From Polaribacter sp. SA4-12 (GTDB taxonomy: Bacteria > Bacteroidota > Bacteroidia > Flavobacteriales > Flavobacteriaceae): a DNA stretch of 64,000 nt. Below, piece by piece: positions 1-11,000 of the stretch. The DNA is taken from positions 2,585,501-2,649,500 of the forward strand of contig NZ_CP019334.1 of NCBI RefSeq assembly GCF_002163675.1, in the 5' to 3' direction. The position numbers were made by a program, and so were the translations under genes. The notes below the pieces were generated by a model, which was given only the letters and a program-made list of their open reading frames with translations, made no database searches and was not told the origin of the DNA. How positions within the stretch are numbered: the stretch's first letter is position 1; every line of letters starts with the position of its first letter.

Positions 1-440
1 GATTCTTTTTAGACCCAAACTTTCCTGAAACAGAGCAATAAATATCTAAAAAACCATCATTATTTACATCTGCCATTGTAACGCCAGTATGCCATTCTTT
101 ACTACCTGAAACACCAGAGGAACTTGTAATATCTTCAAATTTTAAATTTCCTTTATTTAAGTACAATTTGTTAGAAACTTGATTTCCTACAAAATATAAA
201 TCTGGCAAACCATCATTATTTATATCTCCAACAGAAACACCACCACCCAAATAAATATAGGAATACGTAAAGTAATTTATAGAATCGTTTTCTGTAAGAA
301 TATTTTTAAAGTCAATATTTGTTGAGCTATGTTTTATTTGATTAAAAATTTGTGATGGCACAGTTTCAACGTCCTTAGAACAGGAACTTAATATTACTAA
401 AAAAATGTAAAAGCATATGAATCTAATACTCTTTTTCATA
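1..440 (-). CDS. VCBS/FG-GAP repeat lipoprotein, 3' end outside window
   Basis: Only the N-terminal 146 codons are present; the gene runs off the left edge. It starts with a lipoprotein signal (MKKSIRF, hydrophobic stretch, then LSSC at about residues 17-20). Two copies of the calcium-binding loop type GDINNDGLPDLYF and ADVNNDGFLDIYC follow, which are hallmarks of FG-GAP/VCBS repeats as found in ASPIC/UnbV-type proteins. In Bacteroidota such lipoproteins often follow SusC/SusD pairs and are thought to be surface glycan-handling or adhesion proteins. It lies 151 bp downstream of susD, with a terminator-like hairpin between them, so it may be transcribed by read-through or separately. Function is inferred from family and position only. 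Confidence 0.8.
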
Positions 441-524
441 AGAAATGGTTTTAATTTTAAAATATAATCAACTTTCTAATATTAGAGAAATTAATAAAGA
501 AATACACTATTTATAAAAACAAAA

Positions 525-554
525 AAACAGCGCTTCGTTAGAATACGCTGTTTT
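525..554 (-). terminator. Rho-independent terminator after susD
   Basis: The inverted repeat AAAACAGCG / CGCTGTTTT has a 12-base loop. On the minus strand it is followed by a run of T. It lies 38 bp past the susD stop codon and would end or attenuate the GH3-susC-susD message before the VCBS lipoprotein gene. Confidence 0.8.
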
Positions 555-591
555 AATCATCAACTCAAATCAAATTATAATTGTATTCTTA

Positions 592-2079
592 TTAAAATCC
601 AGGGTTTTGATCTGCACTTGTAACATTTACATTAGATGCAATTTCTCTATCTGGTATTGGCCATAACTCATTTTTTCCTGCTTGAAAATTTGTTCCTGCC
701 AAAGCTGTTGAAGAAATTCCCCAACGTAATATATCATCAAAACGAACTTGCTCTCCACATAATTCAACTTTACGCTCTTGTACAATAGCATCGAAAACTT
801 GTTGTTTGCTTAACGAAGTTGCTAAATTTGGTATACTAGCTCTTGTTCTAACTTTATTTATAAAACCAACAGCATCTGATTGTGTTCTAACTTCATTTGC
901 ACATTCTGCCATCATTAATAAAACATCAGAATATCTAATTACTTTTGCATTTATACCAGATTCTTGGTTTTCATTTGGTTGCTTATAGTAATTTTGATAT
1001 TTTTTCCAAGCAACAGGTCTTATATTTCCTCCATTTTCTTTAAAATCTCCAGAAACAAATACACTGTTACCATTATTATAAGTATCTCCTTCAAAATAGA
1101 AATTACCATTTAATCTTTTATCTCCAGCTTCATAAGACGCAACTAAGTCATCTGTTGGGTATACATTAAACCAATCTACAACACCATAATCTTGTCCTCT
1201 ATAAGTTGCATGATTTTTACCAGAACCACTAACAAGGCTAGACCATTTATCTCCTGTTCCTAAAGTTAAATCGTATTGAATTTCCCAAACAGATTCAATC
1301 CCATGTTCAGTTTCTTCTTTAAAGTTATCAAAATAATCAACCTCTAAATCATAACCTTTCATTTTTTCAAATGACGTTAATGCTTCTCCGTATCTTTTTT
1401 CATATAAGAAAACTTTTCCTAAAAATGCTTGAGCAGCACCTTTGTTTGCTCTACCATTATCTTCAGTTCCTTTAGATAAAAGATTAACTGAAGCATATTC
1501 TAAATCTTCAATTATTAAATTAATTACATCTGCTTTAGTGCTTCTAGCTTTTCCTTCTGGTTCTGTAAAATCTCCATTTCTTAATGGTACACCACCAAAA
1601 CGATTCACTAATAACCAATAATATTGTGCTCTCATAAATTTTGCTTCTGCAATAAATTTTTTCTTACGTGAAGCACTTAATTCAGAATCTGGTATTGCGT
1701 TAATTCTATCTGCATTACCTATAACAAAATTTGCTTTGTTAACTCCTCTATAACAAGCATCCCAATATTCTGCAATTTGACCATTGGTAGAATCGAAAGA
1801 AAAGTCTGCAAATGTTACTTTATCTGCTTCTTGTTGTCCGTTACCGAATTGTTCATGCGCCATGTTATCCATCATATACCAAACTAGCCTTCCATATAAA
1901 GCAATTGTTTGTAAGTTAGCATATGATGCATTTACAGAAGCTTGTACTTGTGCTTCATTAGCAAAATAAGTTTCTGGCGATAATTGATTAGGATTAGTTA
2001 ATTCTAAATCTCCTGTACTGCAGGATTTTATAGTAAAAACACCTGTAAGTAATAGTAATATTATTTTATATTTTTTCAT
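592..2079 (-). CDS. susD: RagB/SusD family glycan-binding outer membrane lipoprotein
   Basis: This is a 495-residue SusD-like protein with a lipoprotein signal ending at Cys20 (FTIKSC). The N-terminal section has the typical SusD pattern NPNQLSPETYF, then TPR-like helices with a fragment like FMRAQYYWLLVNRFGG, and the C-terminal block VQERKVELCGEQVRFDDILRW that is highly conserved in the family. SusD proteins sit on the cell surface, bind oligosaccharides and act as a lid on their SusC partner. Its stop-to-start spacing from susC is only 12 bp. With GH3 beta-xylosidase upstream and a xylose catabolic operon nearby, the ligand is probably xylo-oligosaccharide; this specificity is inference. 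Confidence 0.95.
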   Translation of the reverse strand: MKKYKIILLLLTGVFTIKSCSTGDLELTNPNQLSPETYFANEAQVQASVNASYANLQTIALYGRLVWYMMDNMAHEQFGNGQQEADKVTFADFSFDSTNGQIAEYWDACYRGVNKANFVIGNADRINAIPDSELSASRKKKFIAEAKFMRAQYYWLLVNRFGGVPLRNGDFTEPEGKARSTKADVINLIIEDLEYASVNLLSKGTEDNGRANKGAAQAFLGKVFLYEKRYGEALTSFEKMKGYDLEVDYFDNFKEETEHGIESVWEIQYDLTLGTGDKWSSLVSGSGKNHATYRGQDYGVVDWFNVYPTDDLVASYEAGDKRLNGNFYFEGDTYNNGNSVFVSGDFKENGGNIRPVAWKKYQNYYKQPNENQESGINAKVIRYSDVLLMMAECANEVRTQSDAVGFINKVRTRASIPNLATSLSKQQVFDAIVQERKVELCGEQVRFDDILRWGISSTALAGTNFQAGKNELWPIPDREIASNVNVTSADQNPGF

Positions 2080-2091
2080 GATTTTTCTTTT

Positions 2092-5091
2092 TTAAAATGA
2101 TACCTGAATTCCGAATAAGAAAGATTTTGGTTGAGGGTAATTTCCTCTATCAATACCAAATTCTTGGTTTCCTTGACCTATCTCTGGATCTAAACCAGAA
2201 TAATCGGTAATAGTTAATAAATTTTGACCACTAGCATATAATCTTATCTTAGAAAAAGCATCATTCAATACTTCGCTTGGTAATGTATATCCAATACTAA
2301 TATTTTTTAACCTTGCATATGATCCATCTTCAATATATCTATCAGAAATTGAATGATTTTGAGGTGCTCCTGGGAATCGTGGTTGTGTTGTAGAAGGGTT
2401 ACTTTCTGTCCAACTATCTAATAAAACCGGGCTTCCATTAAACAATCTATTTGCGCCACCTTCTAAATCATATTTGTTAGTATTGTAAATATCTACACCT
2501 TGAATTCCAGTTACAAAAAGGTTTGCATCCCAATTCTTGTAATTTGCACTTAAGTTAACACCATAAGTAAAATCTGGATATGGATTTGCTAACGTAGTTC
2601 TATCTTGAGAGTTAATGTCTCCATCTCCATTTAAATCTTTATACCTAACATCTCCTGGTTTAACAGTTGTTTGACCTGTGTTACTTGAAAATACCGCATC
2701 TACTTCTGCTTGGTTTTGATAAATACCATCACTTACCAATCCGTAGAATTGAAATAATGATTGCCCTTGTACAGTTCTAGAGATATTTCCTTTACCATCT
2801 TTCATTGTACCTCCTTCAAAAGCTTCTAAACTACCTAAATTTAAAACTTCATTGCTACTAGTACCTAAATTTACATTAGCAGACCATGTAAAATCTCCTT
2901 CAGTATCATTAAAACCAAGAACAGCTTCAAAACCTTTTGTTTCTACAGAACCTACATTTGCAGTTATTGATCCAGCATGAATTCCGTTAGATAGAGGAGC
3001 AGGTAAACTTAATAATAAGTCCTCACTTTTATTTTGATAGTATTCTAAACTTGCAGTAAACTTATTGCTAAATAATCCGAAATCTAAACCAATATTCATC
3101 ATGGTAGTTTCCTCCCATTTTAAATCTGGATTAGAACCTCCATTTGCTGTAACACCAGCTCCGTTTCCAGATCCTATTGGATATTCAAAACCATCAGTTA
3201 ATGAAGCACTATACAAATAATCTCCAATTTGATCATTACCTACAACACCATAACTAGCTCTTAATTTTAGGTTATTGACATTCGAATCATCTAAGAAGTT
3301 CTCCTCAGATAAATTCCATCCTAAAGAAGCAGAAGGGAATGTTCCCCAACGGTTATTAGCACCAAATCTAGACGAAGCATCTCTTCTAATTGCTGCAGAA
3401 AATAAGTATTTACCATCAAAATCGTAATTTACTCTTGCTAAATAACCTAATCTATTTGTTTCTGACGAACTACTACCTATAGATGGAGTTGTAGCTCCGA
3501 ATTGAACTAACTCATCTGTAATCTCATTTCTTGCACTTCCACCAAATTGAGTAAATGTGTTTTCAGTTTTTTCTGCTAATGCTAAAAACTCAACATTGTG
3601 TCTTTCTGCAAACGTTTTTGAATAACTTAAACTATTTGTGAAAACTAACCCTTTACCTTCTTGTGCATTTCTACCATAACTAGCATAATTTTGAGCGTTT
3701 GTGCTACTACCCAAAACATTATCAGTATTAAAACTTGGTGTAAAGCTACTACCATCAAATCTAAAATAGTCTAAACCAACTTGTGATCTAAATTTTAATT
3801 CGTCTAAAATTTCAAATTCTCCATAAACACTACCAACGATACCTAAAGTTTTATTAATAGATGTTGTATGAGTTTGAATTCTAACTGGGTTTTCTGCATC
3901 TTGTCCGTCTCCAGCTGAAGAAGGTCCTTGAAAACCACCTAAATTATTAGGATTGTAAACAGGTAAATATGGAGCTGCTTTTATAGCGTGTACTATTAAA
4001 GATCTACCACCACCACTTAATTCTGGGCTTTGTTTACCAAAAGAGATAGACATACTCTCTCCAAATTTTAATTTTCCTTTTGTATATGAACTATTAGCCC
4101 TAAAAGAATAACGCTCAAAACCAGTATTAATAATAGTACCTTCTTGATTTAAGTATTCTGCTGAGAAAAATTGAGTACTATTATCTGTTCCTTTAGAGTA
4201 ATCTAATTTATAATCTTGTAACATTCCTACTTCAAAAATTTCATCTTGGTAGTTTGTATTATTTTGATATACCTCTAATGGTCTATTTGGAAATACACCA
4301 ATATTTGCAGCATGTTGTAAATACTGAACAGTATTCATAACATCATATCTATTTGTTACCATTTGAGCTCCTGTATAAGTACTAAATGATAACTGACCTC
4401 TTCCTTTTTTTCCACTTTTAGTGGTAACTAAAACAACTCCATTAGAACCTCTAGCTCCATAAAGTGATGTTGTAGATGCGTCTTTTAAAATAGAAACATT
4501 TTCAATATCACTAGGACTAATCCCAGAAAGGTTTCCTACAATTACACCATCGATAACAAATAAAGGACTGTTATTTCCAAAAGTACCCAAACCTCTAATT
4601 AAAACTAAAGGACTAGAACCAGGAACACCTCCATTAACAATAGTTACACCAGCTGCTCTACCCTGTAAGGCTTGCTCTGCGTTTGTAATTGGCAATGCTG
4701 CAATTTCATTTGCATCTACAGTAGAAATTGCACCTGTAACTGTTTTTCTACTTTGTTTACCATAGGCAACAATTACAATTTCATCTAATGATTCTTGAGA
4801 TACTTCTAAAACAACATCTATATTTGTTCTTTCTCCAACAAGAATGGTTTTACCAATCATTCCAATATATGCAAATACTAACTCGTCAGTGGACTTAACT
4901 TTGTTGATCTTAAAAAGACCATCAAAGTCTGTTTGCACACCTTTTTGCGTTCCTTTTACTATTACACTAACACCAGGTAATAATTCTCCTGTAGAATCTT
5001 TCACTGACCCACTAACGGTCTTGGATTGTGAAAACATACTCTGAGAACATATCATAACTAATGCTATGATAGCGATTTTCATTTTTATCAT
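2092..5091 (-). CDS. susC: SusC/RagA TonB-dependent outer membrane transporter
   Basis: The 999-residue protein has an N-terminal signal peptide, a carboxypeptidase-regulatory-like domain at about residues 27-110, then the plug domain. The plug carries the SusC signature LFVIDGVIV and DASTTSLYGARGSNGVVLVTT at about residues 180-225. The rest is a beta-barrel ending in the terminal phenylalanine typical of outer membrane proteins (GIQVSF). The family imports glycan oligomers using TonB energy. It forms an operon with the GH3 gene (43 bp upstream) and susD (12 bp downstream). Translation may start at the first Met or at the Met four codons in. Substrate is inferred to be xylo-oligosaccharide from context. 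Confidence 0.95.
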   Translation of the reverse strand: MIKMKIAIIALVMICSQSMFSQSKTVSGSVKDSTGELLPGVSVIVKGTQKGVQTDFDGLFKINKVKSTDELVFAYIGMIGKTILVGERTNIDVVLEVSQESLDEIVIVAYGKQSRKTVTGAISTVDANEIAALPITNAEQALQGRAAGVTIVNGGVPGSSPLVLIRGLGTFGNNSPLFVIDGVIVGNLSGISPSDIENVSILKDASTTSLYGARGSNGVVLVTTKSGKKGRGQLSFSTYTGAQMVTNRYDVMNTVQYLQHAANIGVFPNRPLEVYQNNTNYQDEIFEVGMLQDYKLDYSKGTDNSTQFFSAEYLNQEGTIINTGFERYSFRANSSYTKGKLKFGESMSISFGKQSPELSGGGRSLIVHAIKAAPYLPVYNPNNLGGFQGPSSAGDGQDAENPVRIQTHTTSINKTLGIVGSVYGEFEILDELKFRSQVGLDYFRFDGSSFTPSFNTDNVLGSSTNAQNYASYGRNAQEGKGLVFTNSLSYSKTFAERHNVEFLALAEKTENTFTQFGGSARNEITDELVQFGATTPSIGSSSSETNRLGYLARVNYDFDGKYLFSAAIRRDASSRFGANNRWGTFPSASLGWNLSEENFLDDSNVNNLKLRASYGVVGNDQIGDYLYSASLTDGFEYPIGSGNGAGVTANGGSNPDLKWEETTMMNIGLDFGLFSNKFTASLEYYQNKSEDLLLSLPAPLSNGIHAGSITANVGSVETKGFEAVLGFNDTEGDFTWSANVNLGTSSNEVLNLGSLEAFEGGTMKDGKGNISRTVQGQSLFQFYGLVSDGIYQNQAEVDAVFSSNTGQTTVKPGDVRYKDLNGDGDINSQDRTTLANPYPDFTYGVNLSANYKNWDANLFVTGIQGVDIYNTNKYDLEGGANRLFNGSPVLLDSWTESNPSTTQPRFPGAPQNHSISDRYIEDGSYARLKNISIGYTLPSEVLNDAFSKIRLYASGQNLLTITDYSGLDPEIGQGNQEFGIDRGNYPQPKSFLFGIQVSF

Positions 5092-5134
5092 TTTGAGTAA
5101 TTTAAATTAATTGAATTTGTTTTTATTTATTTAT

Positions 5135-7765
5135 TTATTGAATTTGAACTTTTGTAATTAAAACGTTATCTTCTGGTGTAACCGACTTATTTGGTTGTTT
5201 ACCACCAATACTTATATTTATTATACCAGATTCTATGATTCTTTTTCCTTCTTCAGAAATTCTTGCATATTTTTTTGCCGGAATTTTAAATGTTACTTTT
5301 TTTGATTCATTTGCTTTTATAAAGACTTTTTCAAAATTGACTAAACTTCTTATTGGGTTATTTTTAATTTTATCATTCTCATGAGTAACATAACATTGAA
5401 TAACTTCTTTTCCTGAATATTTACTGTTATTTTTTACATCAACAGAAATTAGAATATCATCATTCTTTGCAATTTTATCTGATATTTCTAAATTTGAATA
5501 TTCAAATTTAGAATAACTTAAACCATAACCGAAAGGAAATAATTGCTCACCTTTAAAGTATTTATAAGTTCTGTTTTCCATGTTGTAATTTTTAAAATCT
5601 GGAAGATCTTTTACAGACTTATAAAAAGTTACGGGTAATTTTCCTGACGGATTATAATCACCAAAAAGAATATCTGCAATTGCTTTACCTCCAAACTCAC
5701 CAGGATACCAAGCTTCTAAAATTGCAGGAATATTTTTTGCTGTCCAATTAATAGCTAAAGCACTTCCATTCATTAAAACAACGACTGTTGGTTTGCCCAA
5801 TTTCTGAATCTTTTTAACTAATTCTAATTGTGTTTTTGGTAATGTAATTTTAGATCTATCACCTTTATCAAAACCTTCTATAACTATAGGCATCTCTTCA
5901 CCTTCTACTTCTGGAGATAATCCTAAACATAGAATTACAACTTCAGATTTTTTTGCAGCTTCAATTGCTGGTGTTAATAAGTCTTCATTTAATTTTTCCC
6001 AAACTAAATGTGCTTGAGGGTCTGATAATGTATTACTATATTCAATTTTAATTTTATATGATTTTTCAGCTTTTAATTTAACTTCAAAATATTCTAATTT
6101 AGGATCATAATCTGCACTATATTCAAACTTTAAAGAATCATTAATGTATAATTTTGCATAGCTACTCGCTTTTAATCCAATTCTATAATCTCCAGATTCT
6201 TTTGGTACTATTTCTCCAGACCATCTCACTGAAAAATCATCCGATTTCAACTCTTTTATAGGTCTATTTGGTGTCCAAATAAAATTGACAGTTTCATCAC
6301 TTCTTATAAATACTGGTTCTCCTTCAAAATTACTATTGGTATAGTATTCTGCTTTAAGACCTTTACCTTTTTCGTTTTTTAAAACCTCTTTAGGAATTGC
6401 TTTTAATGTTGGCCATTCTTTTGCTATATAAGAACCTAAAGCATAATTAATAGTTGTGTTTGGTAATTTTTCTTGCAATCCTTTTAACGGTGTAATAAAA
6501 TTATGAGGTGTTCCGTGATAATTACCTAACAATGCTTGTTTCGAATCTGCATTCGGGCCAATTACTGCTATCGATTTAATATTCTTACTTAAAGGCAAAA
6601 TATTATTGTCGTTTTTTAACAACACCATAGATTCTTTGGCAATTTGTTCAGACAATTTAAAATGTTTTTCACTAGCAACAACATCGTATGATATTTTAGA
6701 CCATTCAACATCCTTCTGATCATCAAACATTCCTAACTTAAAACGAGCTGTAAATAATCTTATTAAAGCAACATCCAATTGTTTTTCATCTATTAATTCT
6801 TTTAAAACAGCCTCGTTTAAATTAGGATCATATACACTACCACAATTTAAATCTGTTCCACTTATTACAGCTAAAGCTCCAGCTTCTTCGGGTGTTTCTA
6901 CAACTGCGTGTTTATCTTCTTCCCAAAAATCATTTACTGCCCAACAATCTGAAACCACATAGCCTTTAAAACCCCAATCTTCTCGTAATATCTTTTGAAG
7001 TAACATTTCACTTCCACAACAAGGTTTACCATCATATCTATTATAAGCACACATTACAGAATGCACTTTTGCTTCTTTAACAGCGGCTTCAAAAGCAGGT
7101 AAATAGGTTTCGTATAAATCTTTTGTTGTTGTTACATAATTATCTTGATGTCTCGATTTTTCTGGACCACTATGAACTGCAAAATGTTTTGCAGTAGCAA
7201 CAACTTTTAAATACTTTTCATTATCACCTTGTAAACCTTTTATATAGTTTACACCAATTCTACTAGTTAATAATGGATCTTCTCCGTATGTTTCTTGACC
7301 TCTTCCCCAACGTGGGTCTCTAAAGATATTAATGTTTGGAGTCCAGAAAGTAAGACCTTGTCCCATTCTTCTTTGTCCTTTACTAATAAATTGATGATAT
7401 TTTGCTCTAGCTTCATCAGAAACTACAGTTCCCATATCAAAAATTAAGTCTGGGTTCCAAGTTGCGCCCATCCCTATTGCTTGAGGAAAAACAGTTGCTT
7501 CTCCAGCTCTTGCAACTCCATGCAAACATTCGTTCCACCAATTATATTCTGGAACATTTAATCTTTCAATAGCAGGAGCATCATATCTCATTTGAGATAT
7601 TTTTTCTTTCAATGTCATTCTACTAACTAAATCAGAAACTCTCTCTTCAGTTGTTAAAGATTGATTTTCGAATTTAAGATCATAACCTTTTTTGTTACAT
7701 GACAAAACAAAAAACAACGAAATGAAACATACATATAATATGACTTCTGATTTTATTACTCTCAT
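5135..7765 (-). CDS. GH3 beta-xylosidase/beta-glucosidase with PA14 insert, lipoprotein
   Basis: Glycoside hydrolase family 3. The N-terminal TIM-barrel domain includes WWNECLHGVARAG and the catalytic nucleophile Asp in VVSDCWAVND near residue 273. A PA14 domain is inserted at about residues 470-600 (begins KAEYYTNSNFEG), followed by the rest of the second domain (PGEFGGKAIADILFGDYNPSG) and a C-terminal fibronectin III-like domain. I start it at the ATG at 7765, giving 876 residues and a clean lipoprotein signal (FVLSC, Cys23). The frame is open upstream to a TTG at 7786, but that adds residues before the signal. It leads the operon with susC and susD. WNECLHGVA is typical of beta-xylosidase-like members. 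Activity on xylo-oligosaccharides is likely but not proven. Confidence 0.93.
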   Translation of the reverse strand: MRVIKSEVILYVCFISLFFVLSCNKKGYDLKFENQSLTTEERVSDLVSRMTLKEKISQMRYDAPAIERLNVPEYNWWNECLHGVARAGEATVFPQAIGMGATWNPDLIFDMGTVVSDEARAKYHQFISKGQRRMGQGLTFWTPNINIFRDPRWGRGQETYGEDPLLTSRIGVNYIKGLQGDNEKYLKVVATAKHFAVHSGPEKSRHQDNYVTTTKDLYETYLPAFEAAVKEAKVHSVMCAYNRYDGKPCCGSEMLLQKILREDWGFKGYVVSDCWAVNDFWEEDKHAVVETPEEAGALAVISGTDLNCGSVYDPNLNEAVLKELIDEKQLDVALIRLFTARFKLGMFDDQKDVEWSKISYDVVASEKHFKLSEQIAKESMVLLKNDNNILPLSKNIKSIAVIGPNADSKQALLGNYHGTPHNFITPLKGLQEKLPNTTINYALGSYIAKEWPTLKAIPKEVLKNEKGKGLKAEYYTNSNFEGEPVFIRSDETVNFIWTPNRPIKELKSDDFSVRWSGEIVPKESGDYRIGLKASSYAKLYINDSLKFEYSADYDPKLEYFEVKLKAEKSYKIKIEYSNTLSDPQAHLVWEKLNEDLLTPAIEAAKKSEVVILCLGLSPEVEGEEMPIVIEGFDKGDRSKITLPKTQLELVKKIQKLGKPTVVVLMNGSALAINWTAKNIPAILEAWYPGEFGGKAIADILFGDYNPSGKLPVTFYKSVKDLPDFKNYNMENRTYKYFKGEQLFPFGYGLSYSKFEYSNLEISDKIAKNDDILISVDVKNNSKYSGKEVIQCYVTHENDKIKNNPIRSLVNFEKVFIKANESKKVTFKIPAKKYARISEEGKRIIESGIINISIGGKQPNKSVTPEDNVLITKVQIQ

Positions 7766-7782
7766 ATTTATTTTGACTTTAC

Positions 7783-7881
7783 TCAAATTGATAGATTAAA
7801 GATTAAAACTAATAACAGTATTAAAATACCTACGATTACTATTTCTGAAATTATATTTCTTATTGGATATTTTTTCTGCAT
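7783..7881 (-). CDS. Putative 32-residue single-pass membrane peptide
   Basis: A short open frame of 32 codons begins with ATG at 7881 and stops 18 bp before the preferred GH3 start. The product has a basic N-terminus (MQKKYPIRN) followed by about 20 hydrophobic residues rich in Ile, Leu and Val, so it looks like a single membrane span with the N-terminus inside. It sits between the predicted promoter (-7 box at 7902..7909) and GH3, so it would be the first frame on the message. It could be a small membrane protein, a translated leader, or chance. I recognise no family. Confidence 0.35.
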   Translation of the reverse strand: MQKKYPIRNIISEIVIVGILILLLVLIFNLSI

Positions 7882-7901
7882 AATTAACTCTTAGTACTTC
7901 T

Positions 7902-7956
7902 CAAATATAGAAAGTTGATGCACCTTTGAGTAAAAAAAAGAACGCATGAGGTGTTA
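7902..7956 (-). promoter_or_regulatory. Predicted promoter and activator site of the GH3-susCD operon
   Basis: The plus-strand block GCATGAGGTGTTA (7944..7956) is followed, 34 bp downstream in the direction of transcription, by TATATTTG (7902..7909), a perfect Bacteroidota -7 element (TAnnTTTG). No -33 TTG is evident, as expected for an activated promoter. The same block and the same 34 bp spacing occur at 15203..15257 and 22704..22758. Confidence 0.7.
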
Positions 7957-8051
7957 ATTTTGGCTCTTTTTAGGGTAAAATAGCACAAACACACTATCTG
8001 AATTAGCTTTTAGTAGCTAATTTTACATTTAAGGAGGAAAAATGAAAAGAG

Positions 8052-11000
8052 TTATTGTTTTTCTTTGATTACAACATCGGTTGGTAGTTTTCCAAAATGT
8101 GCTTTAAAACATTTTGTAAAATAGGATGCAGAAGAGAAACCAACTTTAAAACCAACTTCACTTATAAATGCGGAACCTGTTTCTAATATTTGATATGCTC
8201 TTTCTAATCTAATTCTCCTTAACAGTTCGTTTGGAGTTTGCCCTGTTAAAGATTTTATTTTTCTGTATGATTGACTTTTACTTAAGTTTAATTCATTAGC
8301 TAATTCTTCTACACTTAAACTAGAATTACTAATATTTTCACCTATGTATGCTAAAACTTTATTAATAAATTCTTTGTCTATAGAAGTAGCATTTGTATTC
8401 TCTTTTGCTCCACTAACCTCACTAAAGTATTTATCAAAAATTAATTTTCTACTTGTAATTAGTTGAGAAAGTCTTAATGTAAGTAAACGCATATCGAATG
8501 GTTTGGTCATATAAGCATCAGACCCGTGTTCAATTCCTTCAATACGATCATCAATTCTTGCTTTTGCGGTAAGCATTAATAAAGGAATATGACTCGTTTT
8601 AATATCTGTTTTAATACGCCTACAAAACTCAAAACCATCCATTTCTGGCATAATAACATCTGTTAAAATAACATCTGGAAAAGATTTTTCTGCAATCTTT
8701 AAACCTTCTACACCATTAATAGCTGATAAAACCTTGTATGTTTTACTTAATTCTGTTTTTAAATAATTTCTTAACTCTGTATTATCTTCAACAACTAAAA
8801 TAGTATATTTTTTAGATGCTATTTTTTCGTTCTCATATTCCTCCTCTTTTCCAGAAATTTTATTTTCAGGGATAAAGTTTATCTCTTTTTTAGAAAAATC
8901 TTCTTCTAATTTGAAACTCTTAATTTCATCTTTAGAAAAATGTTCTTTTCCTTTTGGTAAAATTATTCTAAATGTAGTTCCTTCGTTTATTTTACTTGTT
9001 ACTTCAATTTCACCTTTATGTAACTTAACAAAACTACTAACTACTTCTAGCCCAATACCTGTTCCTCCATAGTACGTTTTGTTAAGACTTTCCACTTGAT
9101 AAAATCTTTCAAATATTTTATTAACCTGTTCTTTCTCTAGCCCTTTACCTGTATCTGATATTACAATTTCGACTACTTTTACTGGTTTAGTTGATGAAAT
9201 AAGAGGTAATATATAGTCTTCATCATTGTCAATTAAATTTACATTAATCACACCATTATCTGGAGTTACTTTCATTGCATTTGACAAAATATTGAAAATA
9301 ATTTTTTCAAGCATACTCTGATCTGCCCAAGTTTTAATAGATGACATTTCTGTATCTAAAGTCAAAAATATATTTCTATTTAAAGCTTCTTCTTTAAAGA
9401 AAAGAACAATATTCTTGGTGAAATCTACCAAATTTAATTCTGAAGCTCTAACTCTTACTTTATCAAACTCTAACTTTCTTAAATCCATTAGCTCATTTAT
9501 AAGCCTAAACAATCTATCAGAATTTCTATAAATAGTGCTGTGTTTAGATTTAACTCTTTCTGGTAAATTTAAATCCTTATCCCTCATTATATCTTTTAAA
9601 GGATTTAAAATCAACGTTAATGGCGTTCTAAACTCATGAGAAATATTCGTAAAAAATTGTAATTTATTTTTATTTAAAATCTCTTCTTGAATTCTTTGAG
9701 TTCTTTCGTTTTTTATAAGTTCTTTTTCTTTTATTCTATTTCTTGTTATTTTATTTAAAAGTAAAACTCCTAATCCAAAAAGTAAAATATAAGAAGCCAA
9801 TGCCCAATTTGATTTCCACCAAGGTGGTAAAATTTTAATTCTTAATTCTAGTGGAGTTTCATTCCAAAGTCCATCGTTATTTGCTGCTTTTAACTTAAAA
9901 ACGTAATTTCCATAATCTAAATTTGTATAGGTAGCGCTTCTTTGATTCCCTACATAATTCCAAGATTCCTCTAAGCCTTCTAAGTAATAAGCATATTGAT
10001 TTTTTTCAGGTCTAGTATAATTAATTCCTGTATATTTTATAGTAAATACAGATTGTTTATGATTAAATTCTATACTTGATGTTTCAGTAATTGTCTTTGT
10101 AAGCGGTGAGTTTTCTTCACTAGGAACTACATCTTTATTAAAGATTTTTAAGCCTGTTAAATAAAGTGAAGGTACACTAGAATTTGTACTTAAGTCTTTT
10201 GGATTAAAAAAGTCTACACCTTTATAATTTCCAAAATAAAGCTTTCCTTCTTCATCTCTTAATGCTGCATTAAAATTAAAATCATCAGACAACAAACCAT
10301 CATTCGTTGTGTAATTAACAACTTCATTAGTTTTTGTATCTAACTTTGAAATTCCTGAATTTCCACTTACCCAAATATCACCTTTTTTATCTTCAATTAT
10401 ACTTGCAATATTTTCTTCATTTAATCCAGAAAACTTGTTAAACCATTTAAATTCGTCTGTCTTTTTATCAAACCTACATAACCCAGCACCTCTTGTACCA
10501 ATCCAAATATAATTATCTGTACTTTCATATAAGGATAATATGTGCGTTGAACTTCTTTGGTTATTATTGGACTTAGCCATTGGCTTAACAAAAGAACTTA
10601 TATTAAATTTTCCTTCTTTATTATTTATTTTAAAAAGCCCTGTAGTTGTTCCTAACCAAATAGAACCTTCAATATCTACCAATATTTTTCTAACATCGCT
10701 TGTATTTATACCATACTTTACAAATTCTTTCGAGTTTTGGTTTGTTAAGATATTCGTTTTCGGGTTAAAAGTATAAACACCTGTGTAAAAAGTTCCAATC
10801 CAAATAATTCCTTCTTTATCTTCAGTAATACTTAAAATTGCATTTGATAATAATTTTCCATTAGAATTTTTGATGTTAATATTGGTAATTTTTTTAGATC
10901 CATCTTTTAAGATGTAAATTCCATTATCCCAACTTCCAGCCCAAATATTCTTTTTACTATCAATAAAAATAGTTTGAATATGATTACTTGTAAGACCTGA

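Noticed and set aside
525..554. Hairpin after susD as a regulatory RNA
   Set aside because: The stem with a following T-run on the coding strand is adequately explained as a terminator.
5135..7786. TTG at 7786 as start of the GH3 gene
   Set aside because: It adds a charged segment before an otherwise clean lipoprotein signal that starts at the ATG at 7765.
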